Assembly (NCBI GenBank): GCA_003283665.1
Contig: QBWF01000001.1
Span: 13,373-77,372 of the forward strand
Source: Prochlorococcus sp. AG-315-I14
Lineage (GTDB): Bacteria; Cyanobacteriota; Cyanobacteriia; PCC-6307; Cyanobiaceae
Direction: 5' to 3'
Length of the DNA stretch: 64,000 bases
How positions within the stretch are numbered: the stretch's first letter is position 1; each line of letters opens with the position of its first letter. Made by a program: the position numbers and the translations under genes. The notes under the pieces are model-generated. The model was not told the DNA's origin. It saw only the letters and a program-made list of their open reading frames with translations, and did no database searches. This document shows positions 47,699-56,282 of this stretch, in pieces.

Positions 47699-49264
47699 TC
47701 AATCATTACAAATGAAAAGATCCCAATCATTTGTTTTCTTAATTAAATTACATTGATCTATATTTCTATTGTCCAAAGTCTTTATTCGTTTTTTTGCATA
47801 CCAATTCAAACTAGGTCTCTCAAAACTATTTCTAATATAAATTTTTTCATAATCAAATTCTGATATAAATTCAGCAACTGGTCTCACCTCCCAATTCTCA
47901 TTTAGCTCCCATAACCAAAATTGACTCCCCATAAGAGATATTAAACCTATTAAGCTTCCTAAAACTATTGAAATAAAACCAAGCTTACGCAAATTTTTTC
48001 TTGATCTTGATAGTAAAAAACCTCCAAATAGCCACCCTAAACTAATATATAATATCATCCCTAAATAAGGCCTTGCCCATAAATTAAAACCTAAAAATAT
48101 AAAGCAGCATAAAATAAATAAACAAAGTCCTAGAAATAAGATTAAATAAGGTATTTTTGTTAATAACTTTTTAGTATAAATACGATCAATATTTTGTCTC
48201 TGAACCAACCAAGATAATGGTGGACCGCACAATAAAGCAAATGGCAACCAAAATGGATGACTATACCAAGGAAGTTGCATTTTTAATGGAAAAATACTTC
48301 CTGCTATAACTATCTGAGTAGAAAAAGCCCAAATACCCCAACGAGTATTTAATTGGCAACATGCCCATATCAAACCTATTGGCCAAACAACAATCCAAGG
48401 CCAACCACCCTCTAAAATTTCAATTATTGGTACCAAAAACCCTAATTCACTTCCAGAACCTTGTTGAAATAATACTCTTCCTGCACCATCACCCCACCAT
48501 AACCAAAAAGCACCTGATCCATAAGAAAATATGTTCCATACATGCCATGCAATCCCTGGAATAAGTCCATAAAAAAACCATCCCCAAGAAAAATTATGTG
48601 GATATTTTTTAGATTTATATTCCCAAAACAAAGGAAATAAAGTTGCTATTAAGGCCGGAATAACTAAAGGAGCCTTAAGTAGAAGAATGAAGCTACATGC
48701 AAACCCTGCAGCTAGTAAATGAAATTTTGCAGACTTTTTCGTATCAATTGAGACAAAACAAAGCCATAAAAAAGCAATTGCACTTAATTGCGTGCCATCA
48801 AGCATGGCCATTCGTCCATTACGAACAATAGGCAATAAAGTCAATAGAACTGAAGATGTTGCGATGCTGGCTATTCGGTCATGAGGGCGCAAATACCATT
48901 GAATTAAGCCTCCTAATGGAACAACAAAAGTAGATAAAAGTGCTGGAAAGAACCTGATATAAAATTCAGAAGGTAATAAATCAATATTAGTTTTAAACTT
49001 TTGACTAATTCCAATTGCAAAAGATATTATCCAATGCAATCCAGGAGCTTTATTTAGATATGGTTTATCCCACAAAGTGGGCAGTAATCGATCTAAGCCT
49101 TGTTTGTGATTTAATTCCAAGGCAACCCTAGCAACTGTACCCTCATCAAAGTCTCTCAAAGGGAGATTTCCCAGAGCAAAAAATGCAATGCCACAAGCAA
49201 TGGACCAAAAAAGAAACAGCCACCAAATTGGAGGTCTATATGTTTGGGAAATACTCTCGTTCAA
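47699..49264 (-). CDS. family 39 (ArnT/PMT-like) glycosyltransferase
   Basis: A polytopic membrane protein of 521 residues with about twelve hydrophobic segments. The first loop carries the acidic pair in L-R-D-F-D-E-G-T-V-A-R near residue 36, followed by W-D-K-P-Y-L-N-K-A-P-G-L-H-W near 64, both typical of GT-C enzymes that use polyprenyl-phosphate sugars. The acceptor could be lipid, glycan or protein and cannot be inferred. The C-terminal 60 residues are soluble. The start is TTG at 49264. It is divergent from cysK. Confidence 0.85.
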   Translation of the reverse strand: MNESISQTYRPPIWWLFLFWSIACGIAFFALGNLPLRDFDEGTVARVALELNHKQGLDRLLPTLWDKPYLNKAPGLHWIISFAIGISQKFKTNIDLLPSEFYIRFFPALLSTFVVPLGGLIQWYLRPHDRIASIATSSVLLTLLPIVRNGRMAMLDGTQLSAIAFLWLCFVSIDTKKSAKFHLLAAGFACSFILLLKAPLVIPALIATLFPLFWEYKSKKYPHNFSWGWFFYGLIPGIAWHVWNIFSYGSGAFWLWWGDGAGRVLFQQGSGSELGFLVPIIEILEGGWPWIVVWPIGLIWACCQLNTRWGIWAFSTQIVIAGSIFPLKMQLPWYSHPFWLPFALLCGPPLSWLVQRQNIDRIYTKKLLTKIPYLILFLGLCLFILCCFIFLGFNLWARPYLGMILYISLGWLFGGFLLSRSRKNLRKLGFISIVLGSLIGLISLMGSQFWLWELNENWEVRPVAEFISEFDYEKIYIRNSFERPSLNWYAKKRIKTLDNRNIDQCNLIKKTNDWDLFICND

Positions 49265-49406
49265 TTACAAAAATTATTTAATCTCTTTATATCTCTAATA
49301 AAGCAATAAAGCTTTTATATGAAAAACATTTCAGAGGAATTAATGAACTCTTTCATTTTCAACAAATTATTTTCTGAAATCTACTGAAAGTTAATTCAAT
49401 CTAACA

Positions 49407-50375
49407 ATGAAAATTGCTAATAACATAACTTCTTTAGTTGGGCAAACACCCCTTGTTAAACTAAATCGTTTACCAAAAGCCTTTGGATGCCAAGCTGAAG
49501 TGATTGCCAAGTTAGAAAGTTTCAACCCAACTGCTTCCGTAAAAGATCGAATAGCAGGGGCAATGGTTGAATCAGCTGAAGAAGATGGGACTATTACTGC
49601 TGGTAAGACGGTACTAATTGAGCCAACTAGCGGTAATACCGGGATCGCACTAGCAATGGTAGCTGCAGCAAAAGGATATCGACTAATACTCACAATGCCA
49701 GACACTATGAGCACAGAAAGACGCTCCATGCTTAGGGCATTTGGAGCAGAGCTTCAACTCACTCCTGGAAAAGAAGGCATCCAAGGAGCTATTGATCTCG
49801 CCCAAGAATTAGTAGCTTCTATTCCCAATGCCTATTTACTTCAACAATTCGATAATTTATCCAATCCTGCAATTCATGAAAAAACTACTGCTAAAGAAAT
49901 CTGGGAAGGTTGTGATGGATTAATTGATGGATTAATTGCTGGTGTCGGTACTGGGGGAACAATTACAGGTTGTGCGAGATTCTTAAGACAAAAAAACCCA
50001 ACAATCAAGATTTTTGCAGTCGAACCTTTTTCGAGCCCTGTCCTTTCAGGAGGCCAGCCTGGATCTCATGTAATACAAGGAATAGGAGCGGGATTTATTC
50101 CTAATGTATTAGACATGAGTCAAATAGATCAGGTGATAAAAATTCATGATCAGGATGCCATGGAAATAGGAAGAAGGCTTGCGAAAGAAGAAGGTCTACT
50201 TAGTGGTGTTAGCAGTGGAGCAGCCGTTGCCGCAGCCTTGAAAATTGGCAAAAATCCTGCATATTCTAATAAAAGGTTAGTTGTTATTTTGCCTAGCTTT
50301 GGCGAAAGATATCTTTCAACAGATATGTTCACCTCAATCCCATCAAAGCTATCCGAAGGCAAAGAATATCTATAA
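49407..50375 (+). CDS. cysK: cysteine synthase A
   Basis: O-acetylserine (thiol)-lyase of 322 residues, the last step of cysteine synthesis. The PLP lysine lies in N-P-T-A-S-V-K-D-R-I-A near residue 36-46. The substrate loop is T-S-G-N-T-G-I-A near 73, and the PLP-phosphate loop is G-V-G-T-G-G-T-I-T-G near 178-187. S-S-G-A-A near 269 follows. It starts on ATG. It is divergent from the glycosyltransferase across 142 bases. The DnaJ-domain gene follows 26 bases later. Confidence 0.96.
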   Translation: MKIANNITSLVGQTPLVKLNRLPKAFGCQAEVIAKLESFNPTASVKDRIAGAMVESAEEDGTITAGKTVLIEPTSGNTGIALAMVAAAKGYRLILTMPDTMSTERRSMLRAFGAELQLTPGKEGIQGAIDLAQELVASIPNAYLLQQFDNLSNPAIHEKTTAKEIWEGCDGLIDGLIAGVGTGGTITGCARFLRQKNPTIKIFAVEPFSSPVLSGGQPGSHVIQGIGAGFIPNVLDMSQIDQVIKIHDQDAMEIGRRLAKEEGLLSGVSSGAAVAAALKIGKNPAYSNKRLVVILPSFGERYLSTDMFTSIPSKLSEGKEYL

Positions 50376-50401
50376 TAGAAAATGTTAGTTAATGATAAAT
50401 A

Positions 50402-51076
50402 ATGAAGAGAAATCCCTATGAAGTATTAAAAGTTTCTCAACATGCAAACTGGTCAGAAATCAAGTCTGCTTATAAGAAACTTGTAAAGATACATCATCCA
50501 GATACTGGAGGAGATCAAAATATAATGATTGAAATCAATGCTGCTTGGGAAAAATTAAAAGTAAAGAATAAAATTCCTTATTCAACTAGAAAAGATGATA
50601 TTTACAACCCTCCTATATACAATGAAAGTCATTCAGATAATAGGTTCCCAAATGATACAAATAAGTCATCGGAAACAGATGAAATCAAAAATTGGTTTAA
50701 GAATGTATATATTCCAATAGATAAATTACTTGGCCAGATTATCAATCCTTTACAATCCCAAGTTCGATTATTATCAGCTGATCCTTATGATGATCTCTTA
50801 ATGAATTCTTTTTGCTTATATATCACTCAAAGTAAAAACAAAATAGAGAGAATCAATAAAATTTATACGTCTAAGAAAAGTCCATCTAAATCTATAGAGT
50901 TCAGCCTTAATCTTTACCATTGCTTGTCACAAGTTCAAGATGGACTAAATGAATTAGATAGATACACTATGGGTTATGTAGATAATTACCTGCATGATGG
51001 TAAAGCTATGATAAAAGAAGCAAATAAAAAAAGAAAGTTATTACAAACTCAGAAAAAAGATTGGATTATTTTATAA
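50402..51076 (+). CDS. DnaJ-domain protein
   Basis: A 224-residue protein with an N-terminal J domain (residues 3-55): N-P-Y-E-V-L-K-V-S, then Y-K-K-L-V-K-I-H-H-P-D-T-G-G with the H-P-D motif that stimulates Hsp70 ATPase. The remaining 170 residues have no zinc or Gly/Phe region, are rich in Lys, Asn and Asp, and are largely helical, so this is a class III J protein with an unknown client. It starts on ATG and ends three bases from the convergent ndhO stop. Confidence 0.88.
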   Translation: MKRNPYEVLKVSQHANWSEIKSAYKKLVKIHHPDTGGDQNIMIEINAAWEKLKVKNKIPYSTRKDDIYNPPIYNESHSDNRFPNDTNKSSETDEIKNWFKNVYIPIDKLLGQIINPLQSQVRLLSADPYDDLLMNSFCLYITQSKNKIERINKIYTSKKSPSKSIEFSLNLYHCLSQVQDGLNELDRYTMGYVDNYLHDGKAMIKEANKKRKLLQTQKKDWIIL

Positions 51077-51079
51077 GAT

Positions 51080-51346
51080 TCATTTCCATTCAATCAACTG
51101 ATCAACTCTCATCCATACATCAGGAACTGGTCTTCTCCACCTCACTTGACAATAATCACCTTTAATTAACAATAATTCCCCTGGTCCCTCAAAAATATAA
51201 TCAGGTAAATTGAAATCACTAGCATTTGATTCGAGACTATTTAAATATTTGGCTCTATCAACTCTTACTAGATCACCTTTTCTAAATTTCTTGATTTTTT
51301 CAGGGACTGCTGTTGGCTCATCTTCTTTGACAGGTTGTTCAGACAT
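51080..51346 (-). CDS. ndhO: NAD(P)H-quinone oxidoreductase subunit O
   Basis: NdhO, 88 residues, an oxygenic-photosynthesis-specific peripheral subunit of NDH-1. The core G-D-L-V-R-V-D-R-A-K-Y near residue 24 and Y-I-F-E-G-P-G-E-L-L near 49 are diagnostic. Q-V-R-W-R-R-P-V-P-D-V-W near 68 is the strongest family signature. I choose ATG at 51346; a TTG two codons upstream is the alternative. The N-terminal 20 residues are acidic and variable. Confidence 0.95.
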   Translation of the reverse strand: MSEQPVKEDEPTAVPEKIKKFRKGDLVRVDRAKYLNSLESNASDFNLPDYIFEGPGELLLIKGDYCQVRWRRPVPDVWMRVDQLIEWK

Positions 51347-51530
51347 TTGCAAATTGTTTAAAAACGACTAAGGAGTTAATTCAAAAACTGAATAAGACAT
51401 TAACAGCATAATGAAAGCTAACATTAGATCTCTATATGAAAATATAAAATCATTTAATTTGGATTACCTATTTACAAGCCTAGGAATAAAAAAATCTCTT
51501 TAAGCTAAAGAAAATCTATCAGATAAAATC

Positions 51531-52475
51531 ATGAATCTGTTACTTATAGGCTGTACAGGCTTCATTGGAAGAGAGTTGATACCTTTATTGCTAACCGAAG
51601 GACATAAACTAACACTAGTAACTAGAAACCCAAAAAAAGCTTTAAGTACAATAGCTCTAGGAAAAGAAAGCAAAATTTTAAATATTGATCCATCAAAGTC
51701 TTCATCCTGGGAAAATGAAGAACTAATAACTTGTCTAAAGCAAAGTGAAGGAGTTATAAACCTTGCTGGTGAACCAATAGCTGAAAAACGATGGACTACA
51801 ACTCATTGCCAAGAGATAAGAAATAGTCGTTTAAAAACAACAAAAAATTTAATCCAAGCAATAACAAAAATCAATAAGCCACCAAAAGTTCTAATTAATG
51901 CTTCTGCTATTGGTTTTTATGGAACACATCCCAACAACCAGTTCAATGAAGCAAGCACTCCTGGGAAAGATTTCTTAGCAAGTTTGTGCCAAGAATGGGA
52001 AAGTCTTGCCTCTAAAAGACCTAGAAGAACTCGTCTGGTCATTATAAGAATTGGAATTGTATTAGCCAAAGATGGAGGTGCACTAGGCAAAATGCTACCT
52101 ATTTTCAGATCTGGCTTAGGCGGACCAATTGGCAATGGGGAACAGTGGATGAGTTGGATTCATAGAACAGATCTTTGCAATATTATTATTGAAAGCATCC
52201 GAAATTCCTCTTGGTCAGGCGTTATAAATGGTGTCGCACCAAATCCAGTAAGGATGAAAGAATTTTCAAATTTACTTGGTAAAACACTTGGCAGGCCAAC
52301 TCTTTTGGCTGTACCAGCACAAATACTTACCTTAATACTTGGAGATGGTGCTCGAGTCGTTCTTGAGGGACAGAATGTACAATCAACACAACTAAACAAA
52401 CTGAGGTTTAGATTTCTTTTTTCTGAATTAAAAAATGCATTTGAAGCATCGATATATAACAACAATAAAACCTAA
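51531..52475 (+). CDS. NAD-dependent epimerase, TIGR01777 (SulA/YfcH-like)
   Basis: An SDR-type protein of 314 residues. The dinucleotide loop is L-L-I-G-C-T-G-F-I-G-R near residue 4. I-N-L-A-G-E-P-I-A-E-K-R-W near 77 and S-A-I-G-F-Y-G near 124 (an unusual catalytic-site Y) are features of the TIGR01777 group, as is W-M-S-W-I-H near 206. Some cyanobacterial members are annotated as cell-division inhibitors (SulA) because loss disturbs division; the substrate is unknown. It starts on ATG at 51531, after a 184-base gap from ndhO. Confidence 0.86.
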   Translation: MNLLLIGCTGFIGRELIPLLLTEGHKLTLVTRNPKKALSTIALGKESKILNIDPSKSSSWENEELITCLKQSEGVINLAGEPIAEKRWTTTHCQEIRNSRLKTTKNLIQAITKINKPPKVLINASAIGFYGTHPNNQFNEASTPGKDFLASLCQEWESLASKRPRRTRLVIIRIGIVLAKDGGALGKMLPIFRSGLGGPIGNGEQWMSWIHRTDLCNIIIESIRNSSWSGVINGVAPNPVRMKEFSNLLGKTLGRPTLLAVPAQILTLILGDGARVVLEGQNVQSTQLNKLRFRFLFSELKNAFEASIYNNNKT

Positions 52476-52551
52476 TTTGTTCGAAAAAACTAAAACTCTT
52501 TTATTCTTTTGTACCGATTTTTTTCATTAAGACTAATAATTCTACAAATCA

Positions 52552-52971
52552 TTATAGCTCCAACCATAGCTTAATCTTTTGTAAAGCCTTCCAATCTGGT
52601 TGACGATTCAGTCCATCTTCGATTGATTCTTTTAACTCTTTTTCTAATTCAGGAAGAACTAATATTGCTCTCTTTACAAAGTCAATATGATCTCTAACTC
52701 CTTTTGAATTGGTTTCTAATAAAGCAAGGCTTAGATTTATTCTTGCTTGTGGGTCCTGCCCATTTAGTTTCACTGCATACCGAGAAGATCGTAAAGCCTC
52801 TTGAGGGTGATTACAGAGTAATTGCAACCAAGAAAGACACGTCCATCCCGCTGCATTACTAGGATGAGAGGAAGTGATCTTTTCAAAATCCTTGATCAAC
52901 TCCTCTGGAGAAGAACCTGCCTTATAACGTTCCATTGCTTCGTCGAAAAGACTTTCCTCAGATTGATCCAT
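52552..52971 (-). CDS. TPR-type protein
   Basis: A 139-residue helical protein. A pair of tetratricopeptide-like helices is visible: A-A-G-W-T-C-L-S-W-L-Q-L-L near residue 40, then A-L-R-S-S-R-Y-A-V-K-L-N near 59 and D-P-Q-A-R-I-N-L-S-L-A-L-L near 73. The function is unknown; such proteins usually mediate protein contacts. It starts on ATG. It lies 32 bases downstream of the Fe-S carrier gene on the same strand and may be cotranscribed with it. Confidence 0.8.
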   Translation of the reverse strand: MDQSEESLFDEAMERYKAGSSPEELIKDFEKITSSHPSNAAGWTCLSWLQLLCNHPQEALRSSRYAVKLNGQDPQARINLSLALLETNSKGVRDHIDFVKRAILVLPELEKELKESIEDGLNRQPDWKALQKIKLWLEL

Positions 52972-53003
52972 TGTTTCCTTGAAAAAGTTTTAGTGAATTA
53001 AGT

Positions 53004-53393
53004 TCAGACTGCGAAAGAGCTTCCACAACCGCAAGTTTGAGTGGCATTTGGATTTGTAAAATTAAAACCACCACCAATAAGATCTGTACTGAAATCTAAT
53101 TGCATTCCATATATGTATAAAAGACTTTTTGGATCACAGATAACCTTAAAAGAGGCACTACCAGAAGCATATTCATAAACTTCATCATCTTTCTGAATAT
53201 CTACTGAAGATACAAAATCCATTGTATAACTCATTCCACTGCATCCACCTGAACGAACTCCTACTCTCAATAATTTTCCAGAACCTTGTTCTTTACAAAG
53301 TCGTGCCAACTGATCTAATGCAGGACTAGTAATTAATATCCCTTTACCATCCTGGGCCTTATGAGTTTTAGGAGGTGCACTCGAATTACTCAT
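53004..53393 (-). CDS. A-type iron-sulfur carrier protein (IscA/SufA family)
   Basis: A 129-residue A-type carrier for Fe-S cluster assembly. The three conserved cysteines are present: one in R-S-G-G-C-S-G-M-S-Y near residue 51, and two in Q-T-C-G-C-G-S-S-F near the C terminus. The N-terminal 20 residues are a variable leader. Members donate clusters to apo-proteins or act in iron sensing in cyanobacteria; IscA or SufA cannot be decided. It starts on ATG, divergent from crtQ by about 107 bases. Confidence 0.93.
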   Translation of the reverse strand: MSNSSAPPKTHKAQDGKGILITSPALDQLARLCKEQGSGKLLRVGVRSGGCSGMSYTMDFVSSVDIQKDDEVYEYASGSASFKVICDPKSLLYIYGMQLDFSTDLIGGGFNFTNPNATQTCGCGSSFAV

Positions 53394-53500
53394 TGTTCTT
53401 AACTGACGATTAATAACACTCTATTGATGATATTCGATTTTAAAAAGTTCCAAAAATGAGTTTTTATTCATAGAGTCATTAAGTTCCTCTTAGAAAACGA

Positions 53501-54958
53501 GTGAAAATTGCGATAGTAGGGGCCGGATTAGCAGGACTAACTGCTGCAGTTGATCTTGTTGATGATGGTCATGATGTAGATCTCTATGAATCAAAACCCT
53601 TTATAGGAGGGAAAGTTGGGAGTTGGGAAGATTCGAACGGAAACCACATAGAGATGGGTCTCCATGTTTTCTTTTTCAATTATGCAAATCTTTTTGCATT
53701 GATGAAAAAAGTAGGGGCCATTGATAATTTATTACCAAAAGAACATACGCATCTTTTTGTGAACAAAGGTGGAGACATAAAGTCTTTAGATTTTCGATTT
53801 ATAGCAGGAGCGCCATTTAATGGATTAAAGGCTTTTTTTACGACGCCACAATTGAATTGGGTTGACAAACTAAGAAATGCACTTGCTCTTGGGACAAGTC
53901 CAATAGTAAGAGGACTTGTTGATTATGAGGGAGCTATGAAAACTATTCGCGCTTTAGATTCAATCAGTTTCCAGGAATGGTTTCTCAATCATGGAGGTAG
54001 TTTGAATAGTATTGAAAGGATGTGGAATCCAATTGCCTATGCACTTGGATTTATAAATTGTAAGGATATTTCTGCAAGATGCATGCTCACTATCTTTATG
54101 ATGTTCGCGTCTAAGACAGAAGCTTCAAAGCTAAATTTGCTTAAAGGCTCGCCTCACAAGTGGCTTACAAAACCAATTCTTGATTACATTCAAGCCCGAG
54201 GAGGAAAACTTCATTTAGAACATAGTGTTAAAGAAATTCATACAAACTCGGACAAACCATTTGTCACTGGTTTAACGCTTCAAACCCCTACAGGAGAAAA
54301 AAAGATTCAAGCTGAGAAATATATAGCCGCTTGTGATGTAGCTGGGATGAAAAGGATAATTCCAAGATCATGGAGACGTTTCGAAGAATTTGACTCAATT
54401 TTCAAGCTTGATGCTGTTCCAGTTGCAACAGTTCAGCTTAGATATGATGGCTGGGTCACTGAAACAAATGACAATCAAGCCCAAAAAGATCTCAACAAAC
54501 CATCTGGGTTAGATAATTTGTTGTACACAGCTGATGCTGATTTTAGCTGTTTTACAGATTTAGCTTTATCAAGTCCTGAAGACTATAAAAAAGAAGGTGT
54601 TGGATCCCTTCTTCAATGTGTTTTAACTCCTGGTGATCCGTGGATCACTAAACCAACTGATGAAATTGTTAAGCATACAGATTTGCAGGTAAGAGATCTT
54701 TTCCCATCCTCAAGAGGTTTAAAGCTTCTATGGAGCAATGTCGTCAAAGTTTCTCATTCTCTTTATAGAGAAGCCCCTGGAATGGAACCTTTTAGACCAG
54801 ATCAAAAAACTTCTTTAGATAATTTTTTCTTAGCAGGCAGTTACACCAAACAGGACTACATTGACTCTATGGAAGGAGCGACTATGAGTGGGCACTTAGC
54901 AGCCTCAGCAATACTCAAAAAGTCAGTTTCGCTTGCAAAAAACTCTTCGGTAGCTTGA
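53501..54958 (+). CDS. crtQ: zeta-carotene desaturase
   Basis: Plant-type zeta-carotene desaturase, 485 residues, taking zeta-carotene to lycopene with quinone as acceptor. The FAD fold opens with [15 protein letters not shown] near the N terminus, with F-I-G-G-K-V-G-S-W near 34. [11 protein letters not shown] near 55 follows and [16 protein letters not shown] lies near 445. These match CrtQ rather than the phytoene desaturase at 29.3 kb, to which it is related. The start is GTG at 53501. The SRPBCC gene begins one base after its stop codon. Confidence 0.95.
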   Translation: MKIAIVGAGLAGLTAAVDLVDDGHDVDLYESKPFIGGKVGSWEDSNGNHIEMGLHVFFFNYANLFALMKKVGAIDNLLPKEHTHLFVNKGGDIKSLDFRFIAGAPFNGLKAFFTTPQLNWVDKLRNALALGTSPIVRGLVDYEGAMKTIRALDSISFQEWFLNHGGSLNSIERMWNPIAYALGFINCKDISARCMLTIFMMFASKTEASKLNLLKGSPHKWLTKPILDYIQARGGKLHLEHSVKEIHTNSDKPFVTGLTLQTPTGEKKIQAEKYIAACDVAGMKRIIPRSWRRFEEFDSIFKLDAVPVATVQLRYDGWVTETNDNQAQKDLNKPSGLDNLLYTADADFSCFTDLALSSPEDYKKEGVGSLLQCVLTPGDPWITKPTDEIVKHTDLQVRDLFPSSRGLKLLWSNVVKVSHSLYREAPGMEPFRPDQKTSLDNFFLAGSYTKQDYIDSMEGATMSGHLAASAILKKSVSLAKNSSVA

Positions 54959-54959
54959 A

Positions 54960-55418
54960 ATGGGAAACTGGCTTCATCACACTGTTATTACTGAAATTAA
55001 TGCTCCAGTTGAAGTTGTTTGGAAATTTTGGAGTGATTTAGATGCCATGCCTCTATGGATGACATGGATTGAATCGGTTAAAACTGTTGATAAGGAAACT
55101 TCCACTCTTCCTGATTTAACAGAGTGGACATTGGCAGCAAACGGCTTTCGTTTTAAGTGGAAGGCTCAGATAACTGAACGAATAGAAGCAGAAAAACTTG
55201 AATGGAAATCAGTCGGAGGCTTGCCCACCACTGGGGCCGTACGTTTTTATCCTGAAGAGAACTCTAAAACAGTTGTTAAATTGAAAATTTCTTACGAATT
55301 GCCGAAAATCTTAGCAAGGCTAATGAAAGAAAATATTCTAGGAGGAATGGTAACAAAAGAACTTCAATTAAACCTAGATAGATTTAAAGAATTGATAGAA
55401 GAATCTAAAAAAGAATAA
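54960..55418 (+). CDS. SRPBCC (START-like) family protein
   Basis: A 152-residue polyketide cyclase/START-like protein with a hydrophobic pocket fold. It shows V-I-T-E-I-N-A-P-V-E-V-V-W near residue 9, a W-M-T-W-I-E segment near 33, and beta strands with F-R-F-K-W-K-A near 62. Placement directly behind crtQ, one base apart, suggests coexpression and a possible role in binding a carotenoid or other lipid. That role is inference. It starts on ATG, and its stop abuts the convergent hemD stop. Confidence 0.82.
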   Translation: MGNWLHHTVITEINAPVEVVWKFWSDLDAMPLWMTWIESVKTVDKETSTLPDLTEWTLAANGFRFKWKAQITERIEAEKLEWKSVGGLPTTGAVRFYPEENSKTVVKLKISYELPKILARLMKENILGGMVTKELQLNLDRFKELIEESKKE

Positions 55419-56210
55419 CTAATCAATTTCCATACAAGCCTGAACTAATCCATCTAAATCATATGGTTCAGCTTCTTTGTCTGGTTTACGTATGTTTTTT
55501 AAACAACTCAGGGTAGTTTGAGGCCCAATAGATACTATTTTAATATCTTTAATTAGGTCTAACCAATGTTCACCAAAATACTTTTTTAATAAGGTTCTGG
55601 TATTAACTACAGTTTTCCCACTAGTAAAAGTAAGTATATCTATATTTTTTTTCATCAAAGCATCTAATGTCTTTTTTGGGATATAGTCAGGACAAAAAGA
55701 TTCATAAGCAGCAACTTCAACTACTTCCGATCCCATACTTCTAAAATACTCTGCCAATAATGATCTACCACCACTTTGCACCCTAGGAATAAAAAGCTTT
55801 AAGCCTTCTGTAGTTTCTGGAAAATGTTGAATTAAACTATCAGCAACAAATTTAGGAGGTACAAAACTAATCTTAGATCCACTTATAGTTAATAAATTAG
55901 CTGTTTTTCTCCCTACAGCTGCAATCTTAATCCTCTTAGAGATTTCTGATAGAGACAAACCCATCTGCTTCAGTCTATCTTCAATATTTCTAACCCCGTT
56001 TGCACTAGAGAAAATAATCCAATCGAATATATCTATTTCCCCTAAAGCAACATCCACAGGCCTCCAATCATCAGGAGGACCAATAATCAAAGAAGGAAGA
56101 TCATAAACATCGGCACCATTCTTTTCAAAAAGGATCTGTGAATCCGAAAGCTGATCTTGAGACCTTGTAAGGATTATTTTCTTACCTGATAAAGATAATT
56201 CTTTAAACAT
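55419..56210 (-). CDS. hemD: uroporphyrinogen-III synthase
   Basis: HemD, 263 residues, cyclises hydroxymethylbilane to uroporphyrinogen III for chlorophyll, heme and bilin synthesis. The family is poorly conserved. The two-lobed layout is visible, with I-I-L-T-R-S near residue 11, I-I-F-S-S-A-N-G-V near 65, A-A-V-G-R-K-T near 96, and F-T-S-G-K-T-V near 195. I-V-S-I-G-P-Q-T near 227 follows. It starts on ATG and overlaps nothing, but its stop abuts the convergent SRPBCC gene. Confidence 0.88.
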   Translation of the reverse strand: MFKELSLSGKKIILTRSQDQLSDSQILFEKNGADVYDLPSLIIGPPDDWRPVDVALGEIDIFDWIIFSSANGVRNIEDRLKQMGLSLSEISKRIKIAAVGRKTANLLTISGSKISFVPPKFVADSLIQHFPETTEGLKLFIPRVQSGGRSLLAEYFRSMGSEVVEVAAYESFCPDYIPKKTLDALMKKNIDILTFTSGKTVVNTRTLLKKYFGEHWLDLIKDIKIVSIGPQTTLSCLKNIRKPDKEAEPYDLDGLVQACMEID

Positions 56211-56282
56211 AATTCATGAATAATTAATTTTAAAATTTTCCATAGTCATTAATTTAGCCTGATACCATTATTTTCCTAAATA

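Noticed and set aside
49300..49320. Small AAAGC/GCTTT hairpin in the gap between the glycosyltransferase and cysK
   Set aside because: A 5-bp AT-rich stem between divergent genes is not convincing as a terminator or operator.
51411..51503. 30-codon ATG frame in the gap before the epimerase gene
   Set aside because: The only purine-rich site (AAGGAG) lies about 40 bases upstream, too far for initiation, and the peptide has no recognisable features.
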